Shown here piece after piece: positions 34,872-44,785 of a stretch of DNA of 64,000 bases. Numbering within the stretch: the stretch's first letter is position 1; every line of letters starts with the position of its first letter. Under the pieces are notes generated by a model that was not told the DNA's origin, made no database searches, and worked only from the letters and a program-made list of their open reading frames with translations. Both the position numbers and the translations under genes were made by a program. Origin of the DNA: Actinomycetes bacterium (GTDB lineage: Bacteria; Actinomycetota; Acidimicrobiia; Spongiisociales; JAHEDJ01); NCBI GenBank assembly GCA_024641245.1, contig JAHEDK010000010.1, positions 1 through 64,000 on the forward strand, read 5' to 3'.

Positions 34872-35612
34872 CTACAGAATCTGGCTGAGGAACAGTTTCG
34901 TGCGGTCGTGTTGGGGGTTGGTGAAGAAGTGTTCCGGTGTGCCGGCTTCAACGATATTGCCGTAGTCGAAGAACAACACCCGGTCTGCCACCTCTTTGGC
35001 GAAGCCCATCTCATGGGTGACCACCAGCATCGTCATGCCCGACCTAGCCAGCTCCTTCATGACGTCCAGGACCTCTTTGATCATTTCGGGGTCGAGCGCA
35101 GAAGTCGGCTCGTCGAAGAGCATGATGCGAGGCTCCATCGCCAGGGATCGTGCAATGGCGACACGCTGTTGCTGACCGCCGGATAGCTGGCCGGGAAACT
35201 TGTCGGCTTGCTCGGGAATACCGACCCGCTCCAGCAGCGCCATCGCCGTCTCCTCAGCATCTGCCCTCGTGTGCTTCCGAACCCAGATCGGTGCCAGGGT
35301 GATGTTCTGCATCACGGTCAGATGCGGAAACAAATTGAACTGCTGAAATACCATGCCGACTTCAGAGCGGATCTTCTCGATGTTGCGGAGATCGTTCGTC
35401 AGTTCGACGCCGTCGACGACGATGCGGCCTTCCTGGTGCACTTCGAGGCGATTGATGCAGCGGATGAACGTCGACTTGCCCGATCCGGAAGGACCGATGA
35501 TGACAACGACTTCGCCCTCTTTGACGTTCGTCGTCACGCCTTTGAGCGCCTGGAAGTCGCCAAACCACTTCTTGACGCCGTCGCTGATGATGATGTCTTT
35601 GTCGCCTGGCAC
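34872..35612 (-). CDS. aapP: Polar amino-acid ABC transporter ATP-binding protein
   Basis: The 246-residue ATPase has Walker [11 protein letters not shown]-loop [11 protein letters not shown], signature LSGGQQQR, Walker [14 protein letters not shown] and H-loop VVTHEMGF, the set typical of GlnQ/AapP/HisP ATPases. GTG start with GGAGGT upstream. It is the last gene of a four-gene operon (binding protein, two permeases, ATPase) for general L-amino-acid uptake. Confidence 0.93.
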   Translation of the reverse strand: MPGDKDIIISDGVKKWFGDFQALKGVTTNVKEGEVVVIIGPSGSGKSTFIRCINRLEVHQEGRIVVDGVELTNDLRNIEKIRSEVGMVFQQFNLFPHLTVMQNITLAPIWVRKHTRADAEETAMALLERVGIPEQADKFPGQLSGGQQQRVAIARSLAMEPRIMLFDEPTSALDPEMIKEVLDVMKELARSGMTMLVVTHEMGFAKEVADRVLFFDYGNIVEAGTPEHFFTNPQHDRTKLFLSQIL

Positions 35613-35624
35613 TATTACCTCCGT

Positions 35625-37373
35625 TTACCGCTCGCCGACGCCGAGCTTCCGCTCCAACCTCAAGCTGGCGCGACTGACATTGAATGTGAAGATCCAGTAG
35701 ATGACCATCGCAAACAGGAGGCTCTCCTGGAGGCTGCCCAGCGAGGCAGGCTGGTTGGGCACGATGTCGCGGGCGACCCGCAAGAAGTCGGCGAGACCGA
35801 TGATCGCCACAAGCGACGTGTCCTTGAACAGGGAGATAACCTGGCCGACGATGGCCGGGATCACCGACCGCAACGCCTGCGGAAGCGTGATGAACACGGT
35901 CATCTGGACCGTGGACAAACCCATCGCCTTGGCTGCCTCGTATTGGCCCTTCGGGATCGACTGGAGACCACCGCGCACGTTCTCAGCCAGGTACGCAGCG
36001 GAGAAAAGGGCGATCGCCACGATTGCCTTTACGATGTTGTCGAGTTCGACCTCGCGGGGTAGAAATCTGTTGATCACCAGGTTGCCGAAGAAAAGCACCG
36101 TGATCAACGGAACCCCGCGCACGGTCTCGATGTACCCGGTGCTGAGAAGCCGGAAAATAGGCATCGACGAGGTGCGGCCGAGCGCCAGCATGATTCCGAT
36201 CGGGAACGAAATGACCAGGCCGGACACGGCGAGCAAGAACGTCAGGTTGAGGCCGCCGATGAACTCGCCCTGGAGACCCACGAGGCCGGTTTCCGCTTGC
36301 ATCATGACCATGAAGTAGGCGGTGATCAGCACCGCCACCGACCAGGCGATGACGATGTTCTTCTGCGCCTTCCCGGTTCCACCGAACGTGGGAGCCGCCA
36401 GGGCAAACGTGGCCAGCGCCAGCAGCAGGAACCTAACCAACATCGGCATCGAGACCAGCCAGCAACCGAGAGCCGCGATTACCACAACGCCGGCCGCCAG
36501 GCGCCCGCCCTCACCGGCTTTCCCGGAGCTCATCCACCACAGCAAGCCCCCACCAAGCACGATGAACGCAACGGCGGAGGGCAGGAAGACCGACATCACG
36601 GGCACGCCGGCGGTCACCGGTGCCCGCTGAACGACCAGATAAACCACGGGAAGAGACAACAACCACAGGCCGACCAGGACGCCGCGTGCCAAGCCTTCTG
36701 ACACAACGCGGAGGACCACCCCGCCCAGGAGGTACGACACGATCAGCAGCACACCTTGAATGGTCAAGCTGGTTTTGGTGCCGGTCTCGATCGGGAGTAT
36801 CCAGACAATGACGCCGATGATCAGCAGGATGCCGAGGAGAACGGAGCGGATGTGGATCGTTTCTTCTGTGAACCGCTCACCGGCCATCATCCGAACCGCC
36901 TGGCCCGCCAGGAAGAGCACGGCGCCAACGGCAGCGGCGCCGACCCGAATGCCGGACGGGGCATCGGCGAGAAGGGCAACCACCAGACCGGTGATGCCTA
37001 TGGAAGTGAGCGTCCGGCCGAATTGACGCGGGGCGGTCTTCCCGCCCACTTTCCAGATGGCCAGGCTCAATCCCGCCAGCACCAGCACGATCCCCAGCGA
37101 GACCCAGGTCCTGGTCATTTCGGCGACGGGATAGGCCTCAGTCCAGTACAGCTTCATATTGCGAGGAATGACGTTCCACAGCCGCTCCTCGGCAAACACG
37201 TAGCTCAAGAGGCCTCTCACGAAGACCACGATCAGCGCCAGCATCAACAAAGAGAGGACCGAGTTGAAGAACGTCGAGAAGAGGTTCTCCCTGGCCCAGC
37301 GGATGGCACCGGCCGAGGGTTTGTCCGGTGCAACCTCGGACTCGCTGATCTCGTTGACAAATGGTTCGGTCAT
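35625..37373 (-). CDS. aapM: Amino-acid ABC transporter permease, AapM-like, with long membrane N terminus
   Basis: The 582-residue protein carries the binding-protein-dependent transport domain in its last third (from about residue 370: LTFLLAVSGLVISFPIGIML, ETVRGVPLITVLFF, EAAKAMGLSTVQMTVFITLPQALR). The first 360 residues hold about ten extra hydrophobic helices; AapM proteins have extra helices, but usually far fewer. What this part does is unknown. ATG start overlaps the aapQ stop, so the two permeases are coupled. Confidence 0.85.
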   Translation of the reverse strand: MTEPFVNEISESEVAPDKPSAGAIRWARENLFSTFFNSVLSLLMLALIVVFVRGLLSYVFAEERLWNVIPRNMKLYWTEAYPVAEMTRTWVSLGIVLVLAGLSLAIWKVGGKTAPRQFGRTLTSIGITGLVVALLADAPSGIRVGAAAVGAVLFLAGQAVRMMAGERFTEETIHIRSVLLGILLIIGVIVWILPIETGTKTSLTIQGVLLIVSYLLGGVVLRVVSEGLARGVLVGLWLLSLPVVYLVVQRAPVTAGVPVMSVFLPSAVAFIVLGGGLLWWMSSGKAGEGGRLAAGVVVIAALGCWLVSMPMLVRFLLLALATFALAAPTFGGTGKAQKNIVIAWSVAVLITAYFMVMMQAETGLVGLQGEFIGGLNLTFLLAVSGLVISFPIGIMLALGRTSSMPIFRLLSTGYIETVRGVPLITVLFFGNLVINRFLPREVELDNIVKAIVAIALFSAAYLAENVRGGLQSIPKGQYEAAKAMGLSTVQMTVFITLPQALRSVIPAIVGQVISLFKDTSLVAIIGLADFLRVARDIVPNQPASLGSLQESLLFAMVIYWIFTFNVSRASLRLERKLGVGER

Positions 37374-38899
37374 CAGCGCTCCACGAGTGCGACTCGGCGG
37401 TTGTACCAGTTGACAATGGCTGAAAGTATCAAGCTGACCAGCAAGTAGAACCCCATCCAGATCAGGATGACTTGAATGGTGGCGCCCGTCTGATTGAATA
37501 GCGTCTGCCCGACGGCCACGACCTCGGCGTACCCCACTGCGATCCCGAGCGACGTATTCTTGGCCAGGTTGAGGTACTGATTTCCCATCGGCGGGAGGAT
37601 GATCCGGAAGGCCTGAGGCAGAACGATCATCCGCAGTAACTGGCTGCGCTTGAGGCCCAGCGCCAGTCCGGCCTCAGTTTGTCCCTTGGCGACGGCCAGA
37701 ATGCCGCCGCGCACGATCTCGGCGATGAACGCAGCCGTGTACAACGTGACGCCCACCCACACGCCGAAGAAGGGGCCGCTCATCGTCATGCCGGTGGTTC
37801 CAAAACCGGCGAATCGCCCGGGTGATTCCACCGTCGGGCGCCCGAACTCGAGCACGGTGCCGGTACGCAAGAAATCGAACTTGCTATCCCAGAATTCGAA
37901 GAGGCGTTCGAGTCCGAGATTGATCCCCTCGGTGATCCCCGGCACCAAAAAGAAAACGATGGCGGCTACGACACCCATCGCCCCGGCCAGGCCGATCCGG
38001 AAGATGTCGTCATCGGTCAACCGGGCAAGACCGGCCGGGCTGCGCAGCGAGTCGAGGAACCGTTTGATCCACCATGCCGCCAGGCCGACTGCGGCAACCG
38101 CCAGGACGAACTGCATGAGCACCAACGGAACGCTCCCGAACAGCCAGGACAAGCCACCGAAGACCCACCCCATTGCGCCGGCGATTGGGTGCGCGAACCA
38201 ACCGACGACGGCAAAGAGAAGGAAAGCGGCGAGCGAGTATCCAACCGCGTGGGCCTCGTGCCCCGTCTGTTCGAGGACTCTGATCCGCCACCGGAACGCG
38301 AACCGAGCGGCGATTGCCCCGGCAAGAACGAAAACGAACCACTGCCAAAACGCTTCACGCGGAAAGAACCACGGAATGGATAAACCCTTGTTCGTGGCGT
38401 ACAGCCACCCCTCGATCGGCCCCGAGCCCTCGGATTCCAAGCTTGGAAGAGAACCAAAGACTGCAAACCAGAACACAATCTGGAGCAACAGCGGAACGTT
38501 GCGAATGGTCTCGACGTACACGGTGGAGGCCTTGTTGACCAACCAGTTCGAAGAGAGCCTGGCAATGCCGACAATTACTCCGAGGATCGTGGCGGCCACA
38601 ACGCCAGAGGCGGTGACCCGCAACATGTTGACAACGCCGACGAGAATCGCCTCGAGGCCGGACGAGGGCAGTGTGGCGAAGCCCTCAGAAAGTTGAATGC
38701 CCGGCGCATCACTCAAGAACCGCCAGGAGAAGGTCAGGCCTTGCGCCTCGAGATTGGCTGCGGCGCTGCGAACGGCAACCACACCCACGAAGATCAGTCC
38801 TATCAGGACCGCAATCTGGGCTGCCCACTTCAGGACGGTGGCGTCCCGCCAGAGCGGGGGCCGCTCGTGTGCTTCCTTCGGTTCGACGGTCTGCGTCAA
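37373..38899 (-). CDS. aapQ: Amino-acid ABC transporter permease, AapQ-like
   Basis: The 508-residue permease has the AapQ/BztB arrangement: a first helix pair, then ETIRNVPLLLQIVFWFAVFGSLP, a long insertion with additional helices (about 190-370), and the transport domain signature EAGLALGLKRSQLLRMIVLPQAFR. The insert is longer than in proteobacterial AapQ. TTG start at 38899 with GGAGGGG upstream. A strong hairpin lies between its start and the aapJ stop. Confidence 0.85.
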   Translation of the reverse strand: MTQTVEPKEAHERPPLWRDATVLKWAAQIAVLIGLIFVGVVAVRSAAANLEAQGLTFSWRFLSDAPGIQLSEGFATLPSSGLEAILVGVVNMLRVTASGVVAATILGVIVGIARLSSNWLVNKASTVYVETIRNVPLLLQIVFWFAVFGSLPSLESEGSGPIEGWLYATNKGLSIPWFFPREAFWQWFVFVLAGAIAARFAFRWRIRVLEQTGHEAHAVGYSLAAFLLFAVVGWFAHPIAGAMGWVFGGLSWLFGSVPLVLMQFVLAVAAVGLAAWWIKRFLDSLRSPAGLARLTDDDIFRIGLAGAMGVVAAIVFFLVPGITEGINLGLERLFEFWDSKFDFLRTGTVLEFGRPTVESPGRFAGFGTTGMTMSGPFFGVWVGVTLYTAAFIAEIVRGGILAVAKGQTEAGLALGLKRSQLLRMIVLPQAFRIILPPMGNQYLNLAKNTSLGIAVGYAEVVAVGQTLFNQTGATIQVILIWMGFYLLVSLILSAIVNWYNRRVALVER

Positions 38900-38923
38900 A
38901 AAACCCCTCCGCGCGCCGTTGTG

Positions 38924-38951
38924 GTGAGGGGGCGCTCGCGCGCCCCCTCAC
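38924..38951 (-). terminator. Hairpin between aapJ and aapQ
   Basis: On the minus strand GTGAGGGGGCG and CGCCCCCTCAC form a stem of 11-12 bp with a short loop. Position between the binding-protein and permease genes suggests partial termination or mRNA stabilisation so that more binding protein is made. Confidence 0.7.
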
Positions 38952-38968
38952 TGTTTCCTAGTAGTCGG

Positions 38969-40099
38969 TTACCGGGCCGGCGGTGCGTAGATCAGACCAC
39001 CGTCGCTCCACAGTGCGTTGAGACCTCGCTCGAGTCCCAGCACTGTGAGATGCCGATCGAAGACCTCCCCGTAGTTGCCGACCTGCTTGATGACGTTGTA
39101 GAACGCATCGGCAGAAAGGCCCATTGCCGTCTGCTTTTCTTCCTCGCCGCCGAGCAAACGCTGAACCTCACCATTAGGGGGACTCGCCTGCATGGCGTCC
39201 ACGTTGGAGCTGTCCACTCCCAGTTCCTCAGCGATGATCATGGCGTAGATCGACCAGTTGACCGCATCGGCCCACTTCGCATCACCCTGGGCGACGCCGG
39301 GACCGAGCGGTTCCTTGGAGATCGGCACCGCCGGGAAGATGACCCAGTCGCCGGGGGCGGGCTCATCCGTGGACTTGCGCGAAATGAGACCAGAACCATC
39401 GGTGGTAACGGCATCACAGGCGCCACTCTTGAAATTCTCCAACACGATGTTGAAGTCCTCGAAGGTGGTGAGCGTGAAATCCGCACCGGCCGCTTGCATC
39501 GCCTCGGTGATGTTCTTCTCGGTCGTCGTTCCGGCGTTGGTGCATATGACTGCACCGGCGAGATCCGCAAGGCCTGAGCCGCTGTCGAATCCGTCCGCAG
39601 CCAGAGCCATGACCTGCTGTCCGTCGTAGTAGGTGGTCGGGGCAAAGTCCACGCCCAACTCGCCATCACGGCTCTGGGTCCAGGTCGTGTTCCGGCTGAG
39701 CATGTCAATCGAACCAGAGGACAAAGCCTCGAAGCGCTGGGCGGCCGTCAATGCGGTGTAGTTCACCGCTTCTGAGTCGCCGAGCACCGCGGCTGCCACT
39801 GCACGACAGAGATCGATGTCAAAACCGACAAACGCGCCCGTCTCATCCTTCGAACCGAATCCGGGCAGGGTTTCGTTCACACCACAGTTCAGAGTTCCGC
39901 GGGCGATAACCTCGTCGAGAAGGCTTCCACCCGTCTGCGCTCCGGTATCGGTTCCGCCTGCGGTGGTCTCGGTAGTAGTGCCGTCATCCGGGGTGACGGC
40001 CGTGGTGGGAGTGGTCTCATCTCCGCCCCCTCCGGCGTCGCACGCCGTCAGCACCAGAGCCAATACCGCCAGTACCGCCATTAGTTTCTTGAGATTCAT
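38969..40099 (-). CDS. aapJ: Amino-acid ABC transporter substrate-binding lipoprotein
   Basis: The 376-residue protein has a lipoprotein signal peptide (VLALVLTAC, lipid Cys20), a Thr/Asp-rich linker to about 60, and a bilobal binding domain of the AapJ/BztA type (DEVIARGTLNCGVNETLPGFG, GFDIDLCRAVAAAVLGD, RNTTWTQSRDGELGVDFAP, CTNAGTTTEKNI). It delivers amino acids to the AapQM channel. ATG at 40099 follows GGGAGGAG. First gene of the operon; divergent from dxs over 210 bases in which I see no clear regulatory motif. Confidence 0.92.
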   Translation of the reverse strand: MNLKKLMAVLAVLALVLTACDAGGGGDETTPTTAVTPDDGTTTETTAGGTDTGAQTGGSLLDEVIARGTLNCGVNETLPGFGSKDETGAFVGFDIDLCRAVAAAVLGDSEAVNYTALTAAQRFEALSSGSIDMLSRNTTWTQSRDGELGVDFAPTTYYDGQQVMALAADGFDSGSGLADLAGAVICTNAGTTTEKNITEAMQAAGADFTLTTFEDFNIVLENFKSGACDAVTTDGSGLISRKSTDEPAPGDWVIFPAVPISKEPLGPGVAQGDAKWADAVNWSIYAMIIAEELGVDSSNVDAMQASPPNGEVQRLLGGEEEKQTAMGLSADAFYNVIKQVGNYGEVFDRHLTVLGLERGLNALWSDGGLIYAPPAR

Positions 40100-40309
40100 T
40101 CTGCTCCTCCCAAATGGGAATTCAGGGACTGCGCCTCCCCGATTAGTGAAACCACCATAGACAGGGCCGTACGGACGCATCAACCAAAAGTGGGACCTAT
40201 TTCAGATCGGCCGTGACCAGTGGCCCGTTGCAGCGCTAGGCTGTGACCCTCATTTCCGACCGCACAAGCGGTTGTCGCCGACACCACCACCCACACTGAT
40301 GAAACGCAC

Positions 40310-42172
40310 GTGAACTTTCTCGAACACATCCAGGATCCTGCAGACCTTCGCAGCCTCGACGTCGATGAACTCGAGCAGCTGGCGGCCGAGATTCGACAAT
40401 TCATGGTCGAGAAGATCTCGCGGACCGGGGGCCATCTGTCACCGAATCTCGGAATCGTCGAACTGACCCTGGCTCTTCACCGAGTCTTCGAGAGCCCGGA
40501 CGACCGCATCTACTGGGACGTCGGACATCAGGCATACATCCACAAGATCGTCACCGGCCGCCAGGACGGCTTCGACTCGCTCCGCTCGTTCGGCGGAATG
40601 ACGGGCTACCCGAGCCGGGCCGAAAGCGACCACGACTTCGTCGAGAACAGCCACGCCTCTGTATCGCTCAGCTATGCGCTCGGCAACGCCATCTCCAACG
40701 CGGAGGCGGGCAACGGCCACTACACGATTGCGGTGATCGGCGATGGTGCGCTGACGGGTGGAGTTGCGTATGAGGCCCTCAATCACATCGCGGTGACGCG
40801 ACCGCCGAACCTGATCATCGTCGTCAACGACAACGGCCGTTCGTATGCACCGACGGTCGGCGGATTGGCTGCGCTGGCTCATCTACGGTTCAACCCTCGC
40901 TACGAGCACGCCAAGAAACTCACCGGTCGGGTTTTGCGCTCCCTTCCCATCGTGGGTGACACCGCCGACGAACTGGCCTTTCGTTTGAAAGAGAGCCTCA
41001 AACAGTTGGTCGAACCGGCCACCGTATTCGATGTGCTCGGCCTCAAATACTCGGGGATCCTCGACGGCCACGACTTCCAGGCAATGGAAGAGGCGCTCGA
41101 ACACGCCAAAGACATGGGAGAACCGGCCATCGTCCATGTCATCACAGACAAGGGCCGCGGGTACGAACCGGCCATCAACGATGAGGTCGAGAAGCTGCAC
41201 GGGGTGAGCGCTTTCGACGTCGAGTCGGGCCGGCCGACCAACTCCGAACTGAAGATGACGGACATCGCCGCCATGGCCGTCCTCCACGCGGCCCGTCAGA
41301 ACGAGGATGTCGTCGCCATCAGCGCCGCCATGGTGTCTCCGACCGGTCTCGGTGAAATGGCAGGCGAGTTCCCCGACCGGGTCATCGATACCGGTATCGC
41401 CGAGCAGCACGCAGTTGCGCTGGCCGCAGGGTTGGCGATGAGCGGCAAGCGTCCGGTCGTTGCCGTGTATTCAACCTTTCTGCAGCGAGCCTTCGACGAA
41501 GTCATGATGGATGTGGCGATGCACAATCTGCCGGTCACCTTCCTACTCGATCGAGCGGGGGTGACCGGACCGGACGGTCCGTCTCATCATGGAGCCTTCG
41601 ATCTTTCATATCTGCGGTTGATTCCCGGCATGACCATCGGAGCACCATCGGATGCACGCGAACTCTGTGCGATGGTCGCAGCCGGCGTCACTCACGAGGG
41701 CCCCATGGCGATCCGCTTCCCGAAGGGTGGAGCAGGCACGATCCCGGAACTGCCCGTCGAGCCGATCGAAATCGGCATTTGGGAAGAACTCGAGTCCGGA
41801 TCAGACGTATTGCTGCTCGCAACCGGCCGAATGGTCGAACTCGCTCAGAAGGCTCGGTTGACGCTGGCACAGCAAGGCGTCTCGGTCGGCCTGGTCAATG
41901 CTCGCTGGGTGAAACCGATGGACGAGCGCCTAGTCGACTGGGTGCGTTCCTATCCGATGGTTATCACGCTCGAAGATAACGTCATCAGCGGCGGCTTCGG
42001 CGCCGGGGTTCTGGAGACGGTGAGCCTGCACGGTCTCGCCGATCGCATCCGGATAATGGGCATTCCGGACGAGTTCCTCCCCGCAGGTTCGGCCGGCGAG
42101 ATCATGAAATCGATCGGGCTCGATGCGGAGTCGATTGCGGAGCGTGTCCTGGGCCTGGTGAGCGGAAGCTGA
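40310..42172 (+). CDS. dxs: 1-deoxy-D-xylulose-5-phosphate synthase
   Basis: DXS condenses pyruvate with glyceraldehyde 3-phosphate, the first step of the MEP isoprenoid pathway. The 620-residue protein has GGHLSPNLGIVELTLALH, YWDVGHQAY, the thiamine diphosphate motif GDGALTGGVAYEAL...NDN, and in the second half DTGIAEQHAVALAAGLA (catalytic Glu) and DRAGVTGPDGPSHHGAFD. The segment NDNGRSYAPTVGGLAAL differs from the common MSISPNVG form but keeps the same spacing. GTG start, without a strong ribosome site. Repeats of the GGTACCGGGTAC type follow the gene. Confidence 0.96.
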   Translation: MNFLEHIQDPADLRSLDVDELEQLAAEIRQFMVEKISRTGGHLSPNLGIVELTLALHRVFESPDDRIYWDVGHQAYIHKIVTGRQDGFDSLRSFGGMTGYPSRAESDHDFVENSHASVSLSYALGNAISNAEAGNGHYTIAVIGDGALTGGVAYEALNHIAVTRPPNLIIVVNDNGRSYAPTVGGLAALAHLRFNPRYEHAKKLTGRVLRSLPIVGDTADELAFRLKESLKQLVEPATVFDVLGLKYSGILDGHDFQAMEEALEHAKDMGEPAIVHVITDKGRGYEPAINDEVEKLHGVSAFDVESGRPTNSELKMTDIAAMAVLHAARQNEDVVAISAAMVSPTGLGEMAGEFPDRVIDTGIAEQHAVALAAGLAMSGKRPVVAVYSTFLQRAFDEVMMDVAMHNLPVTFLLDRAGVTGPDGPSHHGAFDLSYLRLIPGMTIGAPSDARELCAMVAAGVTHEGPMAIRFPKGGAGTIPELPVEPIEIGIWEELESGSDVLLLATGRMVELAQKARLTLAQQGVSVGLVNARWVKPMDERLVDWVRSYPMVITLEDNVISGGFGAGVLETVSLHGLADRIRIMGIPDEFLPAGSAGEIMKSIGLDAESIAERVLGLVSGS

Positions 42173-42180
42173 CCCGCTGA

Positions 42181-42303
42181 GGTACGAGGTACCGGGTACT
42201 GGGACATATGCCTGCTACGCGATGCTCGGCATCGCTTCTCGCTCAACCCCATCGAAGTCCTCCTACCCGATACCCAGTAGCGAGTACTTCATACCGGGTA
42301 CCT
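42181..42303. repeat. GGTACC-type degenerate repeats between dxs and the binding-protein gene
   Basis: GGTACGAGGTACCGGGTACT (42181-42200) and, in the opposite orientation, a block at 42265-42303 whose complement begins GGTACCCGGTATGAAGTACT are built from imperfect GGTAC units. About 65 bases of non-repetitive sequence lie between them. The remaining 90 bases up to the next gene should hold its promoter; no clear boxes were seen. Confidence 0.6.
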
Positions 42304-42391
42304 CCTCTCGATCTGCACCTTTCGATCGCACGACCTAGAGTTCCAGATACGGGGAGAGCAGACTCCTCGTTCCCAATGGGAGGAAGACACC

Positions 42392-43171
42392 GTGAGAAGC
42401 AAATGGACAACGATCTTCGTGCTGCTGCTGGCGTTCTCGCTGGTCGGAGCGGCCTGCGGCGGCAGCGAAGCAGACACCAGCGAATTCGGCCTGGTAACAG
42501 CCGACACATTGACCGTGTGCTCTGAGATCCCCTACGAGCCCTTTGAGTACGAAGTCGACGGCGAATATACCGGGTTCGACGTCGACCTGATGCAAGCGAT
42601 CGCAGACGAGTTGGGCCTAACGTTGGAGTTCCTCGGCACGGGCTTCGACGCCATCACCTCGGGCAGCGCCATGGCCGCCAATCAGTGTGACATCGCCGCA
42701 TCGGCCATCACTATCACCGAAGAGCGTGAAGCAAACATCGATTTCTCGGATCCATACTTCGACGCCGCACAGTCGCTGCTCGTCAAGAAGGACTCGGGTT
42801 ACGCCACCCTCGACGACCTCGATGGAAAGAACCTCGGTGTTCAATCCGGCACAACCGGTGAGGCGTACGCCCAGGACAATGCCCCTAGTGGCGTCCAACT
42901 CCTCTCCTTCGAAAACGGCGGCGAGTTGTTCGTGGCCCTCGAGTCCGGCAACGTCGACGGCATCCTGCAGGATCTGCCGGTCAACGCCGACCGCGCGCAG
43001 AAAGACGACACCGTTGAGGTCGTGGCCACCTACTCGACGGGAGAGAACTACGGATTCGCCACCCAGGAAGAAGGTAAGGAAGCCCTGTTGACCGCAGTCA
43101 ACGAGGCCCTCCAGACCCTGCGCGACAACGGCACCTACCAGGACATCTTCGACAAGTACTTCAGCGCGTAA
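42392..43171 (+). CDS. Polar amino-acid ABC transporter substrate-binding lipoprotein
   Basis: The 259-residue protein has a lipoprotein signal peptide (LLAFSLVGAAC, lipid Cys22) and a family 3 solute-binding domain: TVCSEIPYEPFEYEVDGEYTGFDVDLMQAIADELG, AASAITITEEREANIDFSDPYF, GVQSGTTGEAYAQ and a C-terminal LRDNGTYQDIFDKYF. It would bind an amino acid such as glutamine, histidine or arginine outside the cell. GTG start preceded by GGGAGGAAG. A permease and an ATPase gene follow; a hairpin separates it from the permease. Confidence 0.92.
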   Translation: MRSKWTTIFVLLLAFSLVGAACGGSEADTSEFGLVTADTLTVCSEIPYEPFEYEVDGEYTGFDVDLMQAIADELGLTLEFLGTGFDAITSGSAMAANQCDIAASAITITEEREANIDFSDPYFDAAQSLLVKKDSGYATLDDLDGKNLGVQSGTTGEAYAQDNAPSGVQLLSFENGGELFVALESGNVDGILQDLPVNADRAQKDDTVEVVATYSTGENYGFATQEEGKEALLTAVNEALQTLRDNGTYQDIFDKYFSA

Positions 43172-43196
43172 ACAAAACTCGCCGATCCACAGACCT

Positions 43197-43230
43197 CGCT
43201 GAGGGGGACCCGCTAGGGTCCCCCTCAGCG
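43197..43230 (+). terminator. Hairpin between binding-protein and permease genes
   Basis: CGCTGAGGGGGACCC and GGGTCCCCCTCAGCG form a perfect 15-bp stem with loop GCTA. It ends 15 bases before the permease start, so it probably attenuates rather than fully stops transcription, as in the aap operon. Confidence 0.75.
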
Positions 43231-43245
43231 CGTCGGGAAGGCAGC

Positions 43246-44034
43246 GTGACAAAGAGAACCAAACTCCTGATAAGCCGGGCGACCCTCTACTCGGTCCTCG
43301 TGATCATCGCCATCGTGGTCCTGCTCTTCGCAGACTGGGCGACGCTGCAGCGCTCCTTCGCCAACGTCGACGTGGCAGCCGACATGTTGCCGGAAGTCAT
43401 CACGATCGCCGCCAAGAACACCCTGCTCTATACGTTGCTGGCATTCTCGCTCGGCCTCGTCATGGCGCTGATCCTGGCGCTGATGAAGATGTCACCGATC
43501 CGGCCCTACAAGTGGATCGCCACCGCCTACATCGAGTTGTTCCGCGGCCTTCCGGCCCTGGTCACCCTCATTTTCGTTGCCTTCGCACTGCCGATTGCGT
43601 TCGATGGGTTCGAAGTACCCGGAGGCACGCTCGGGAAAGGTGCCGTTGGCCTTGGAATCGTGGCCGCCGCCTACATGGCCGAGACGATCCGAGCGGGAAT
43701 CCAAGCCGTGCCGCGCGGCCAGATGGAGGCGGCCCGGTCGCTCGGAATGAGTCCCGGGCAGGCGATGAGCCGCATCATCCTCCCGCAGGCTTTTCGGATC
43801 ATCATCCCACCCCTCACGAACGAACTCGTGCTCCTGATCAAAGACACTTCCTTGTTCTTCGTGCTCGGCACCACACCGGTCTCGAAGGAACTCACGAAGT
43901 TCGGACGCGATCTCATGAACCAGAAGTTCAACGGCACGCCGCTCACGGTGATCGCAATCGTGTACCTGGCGATCACACTGCCGCTCACGCAACTAGTCGC
44001 GGTACTCGAACGCAAGGCCGCCAAGGCGAGGTGA
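43246..44034 (+). CDS. Polar amino-acid ABC transporter permease
   Basis: The 262-residue permease has about five membrane helices and the EAA-type loop of this family ([33 protein letters not shown]), plus [19 protein letters not shown] and [17 protein letters not shown] start. It pairs with the ATPase four bases downstream and the binding lipoprotein upstream. Normal length for the family. Confidence 0.92.
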   Translation: MTKRTKLLISRATLYSVLVIIAIVVLLFADWATLQRSFANVDVAADMLPEVITIAAKNTLLYTLLAFSLGLVMALILALMKMSPIRPYKWIATAYIELFRGLPALVTLIFVAFALPIAFDGFEVPGGTLGKGAVGLGIVAAAYMAETIRAGIQAVPRGQMEAARSLGMSPGQAMSRIILPQAFRIIIPPLTNELVLLIKDTSLFFVLGTTPVSKELTKFGRDLMNQKFNGTPLTVIAIVYLAITLPLTQLVAVLERKAAKAR

Positions 44035-44038
44035 ACCG

Positions 44039-44785
44039 ATGAACTCCAACGTCCCTCCCATCAAGATCGTCGGTCTCCACAAGTCTTTCGGGAACCTAGA
44101 GGTGCTCAAGGGCATCGATTTCGAGGTGGCGACAGGAGAGGTCGTCTGTGTGATCGGCCCGTCCGGCTCCGGGAAGTCGACGATACTCCGCTGCGTCAAT
44201 CTCCTCGAGGTGCCCACCGCAGGCAAGATCTTCGTCGAGGGCATCGATATCACCGACTTCGAGACCGACGTCGACGCCGTTCGAACCCGAATCGGGATGG
44301 TGTTTCAGCGCTTCAACCTCTTCCCGCACCTCACCGTCCTCGGCAACCTCACGATTGCCCAGAAACGTGTGCTGAAACGCTCCGATGACGAGGCGAACGA
44401 CGTCGCCAACAAGATGCTGGAACGCGTCGGGCTCACGGACAAAGCGGATGAGTTCCCGATTCGCCTGTCGGGGGGCCAGCAGCAGAGGGTGGCAATCGCC
44501 CGATCGCTGTGCATGAACCCGAACCTGATGTTGTTCGACGAACCCACCTCGGCGCTCGACCCCGAGCTGGTCGGCGAGGTGCTGGACGTGATGCGCGGGT
44601 TGGCGTCCGAAGGAATGACCATGATGGTCGTGACCCATGAAATGGGATTCGCCCGCCAGGTGGCAGATCGAGTCGCCTTCATCGACGGAGGCGTCATCGT
44701 CGAGGACGGCCCCCCTGCCCAGGTGATCGAGTCGCCACAGCACGAGCGCACACGGAAGTTCCTCGAAGCGGTGCAGCACTACTAA
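44039..44785 (+). CDS. Polar amino-acid ABC transporter ATP-binding protein
   Basis: The 248-residue ATPase is of the GlnQ/HisP type: Walker [11 protein letters not shown]-loop [11 protein letters not shown], signature LSGGQQQR, Walker [14 protein letters not shown] and H-loop VVTHEMGF. It completes the operon with the lipoprotein and permease genes upstream; a small membrane-protein gene starts on its last base (TAATG). Confidence 0.93.
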   Translation: MNSNVPPIKIVGLHKSFGNLEVLKGIDFEVATGEVVCVIGPSGSGKSTILRCVNLLEVPTAGKIFVEGIDITDFETDVDAVRTRIGMVFQRFNLFPHLTVLGNLTIAQKRVLKRSDDEANDVANKMLERVGLTDKADEFPIRLSGGQQQRVAIARSLCMNPNLMLFDEPTSALDPELVGEVLDVMRGLASEGMTMMVVTHEMGFARQVADRVAFIDGGVIVEDGPPAQVIESPQHERTRKFLEAVQHY

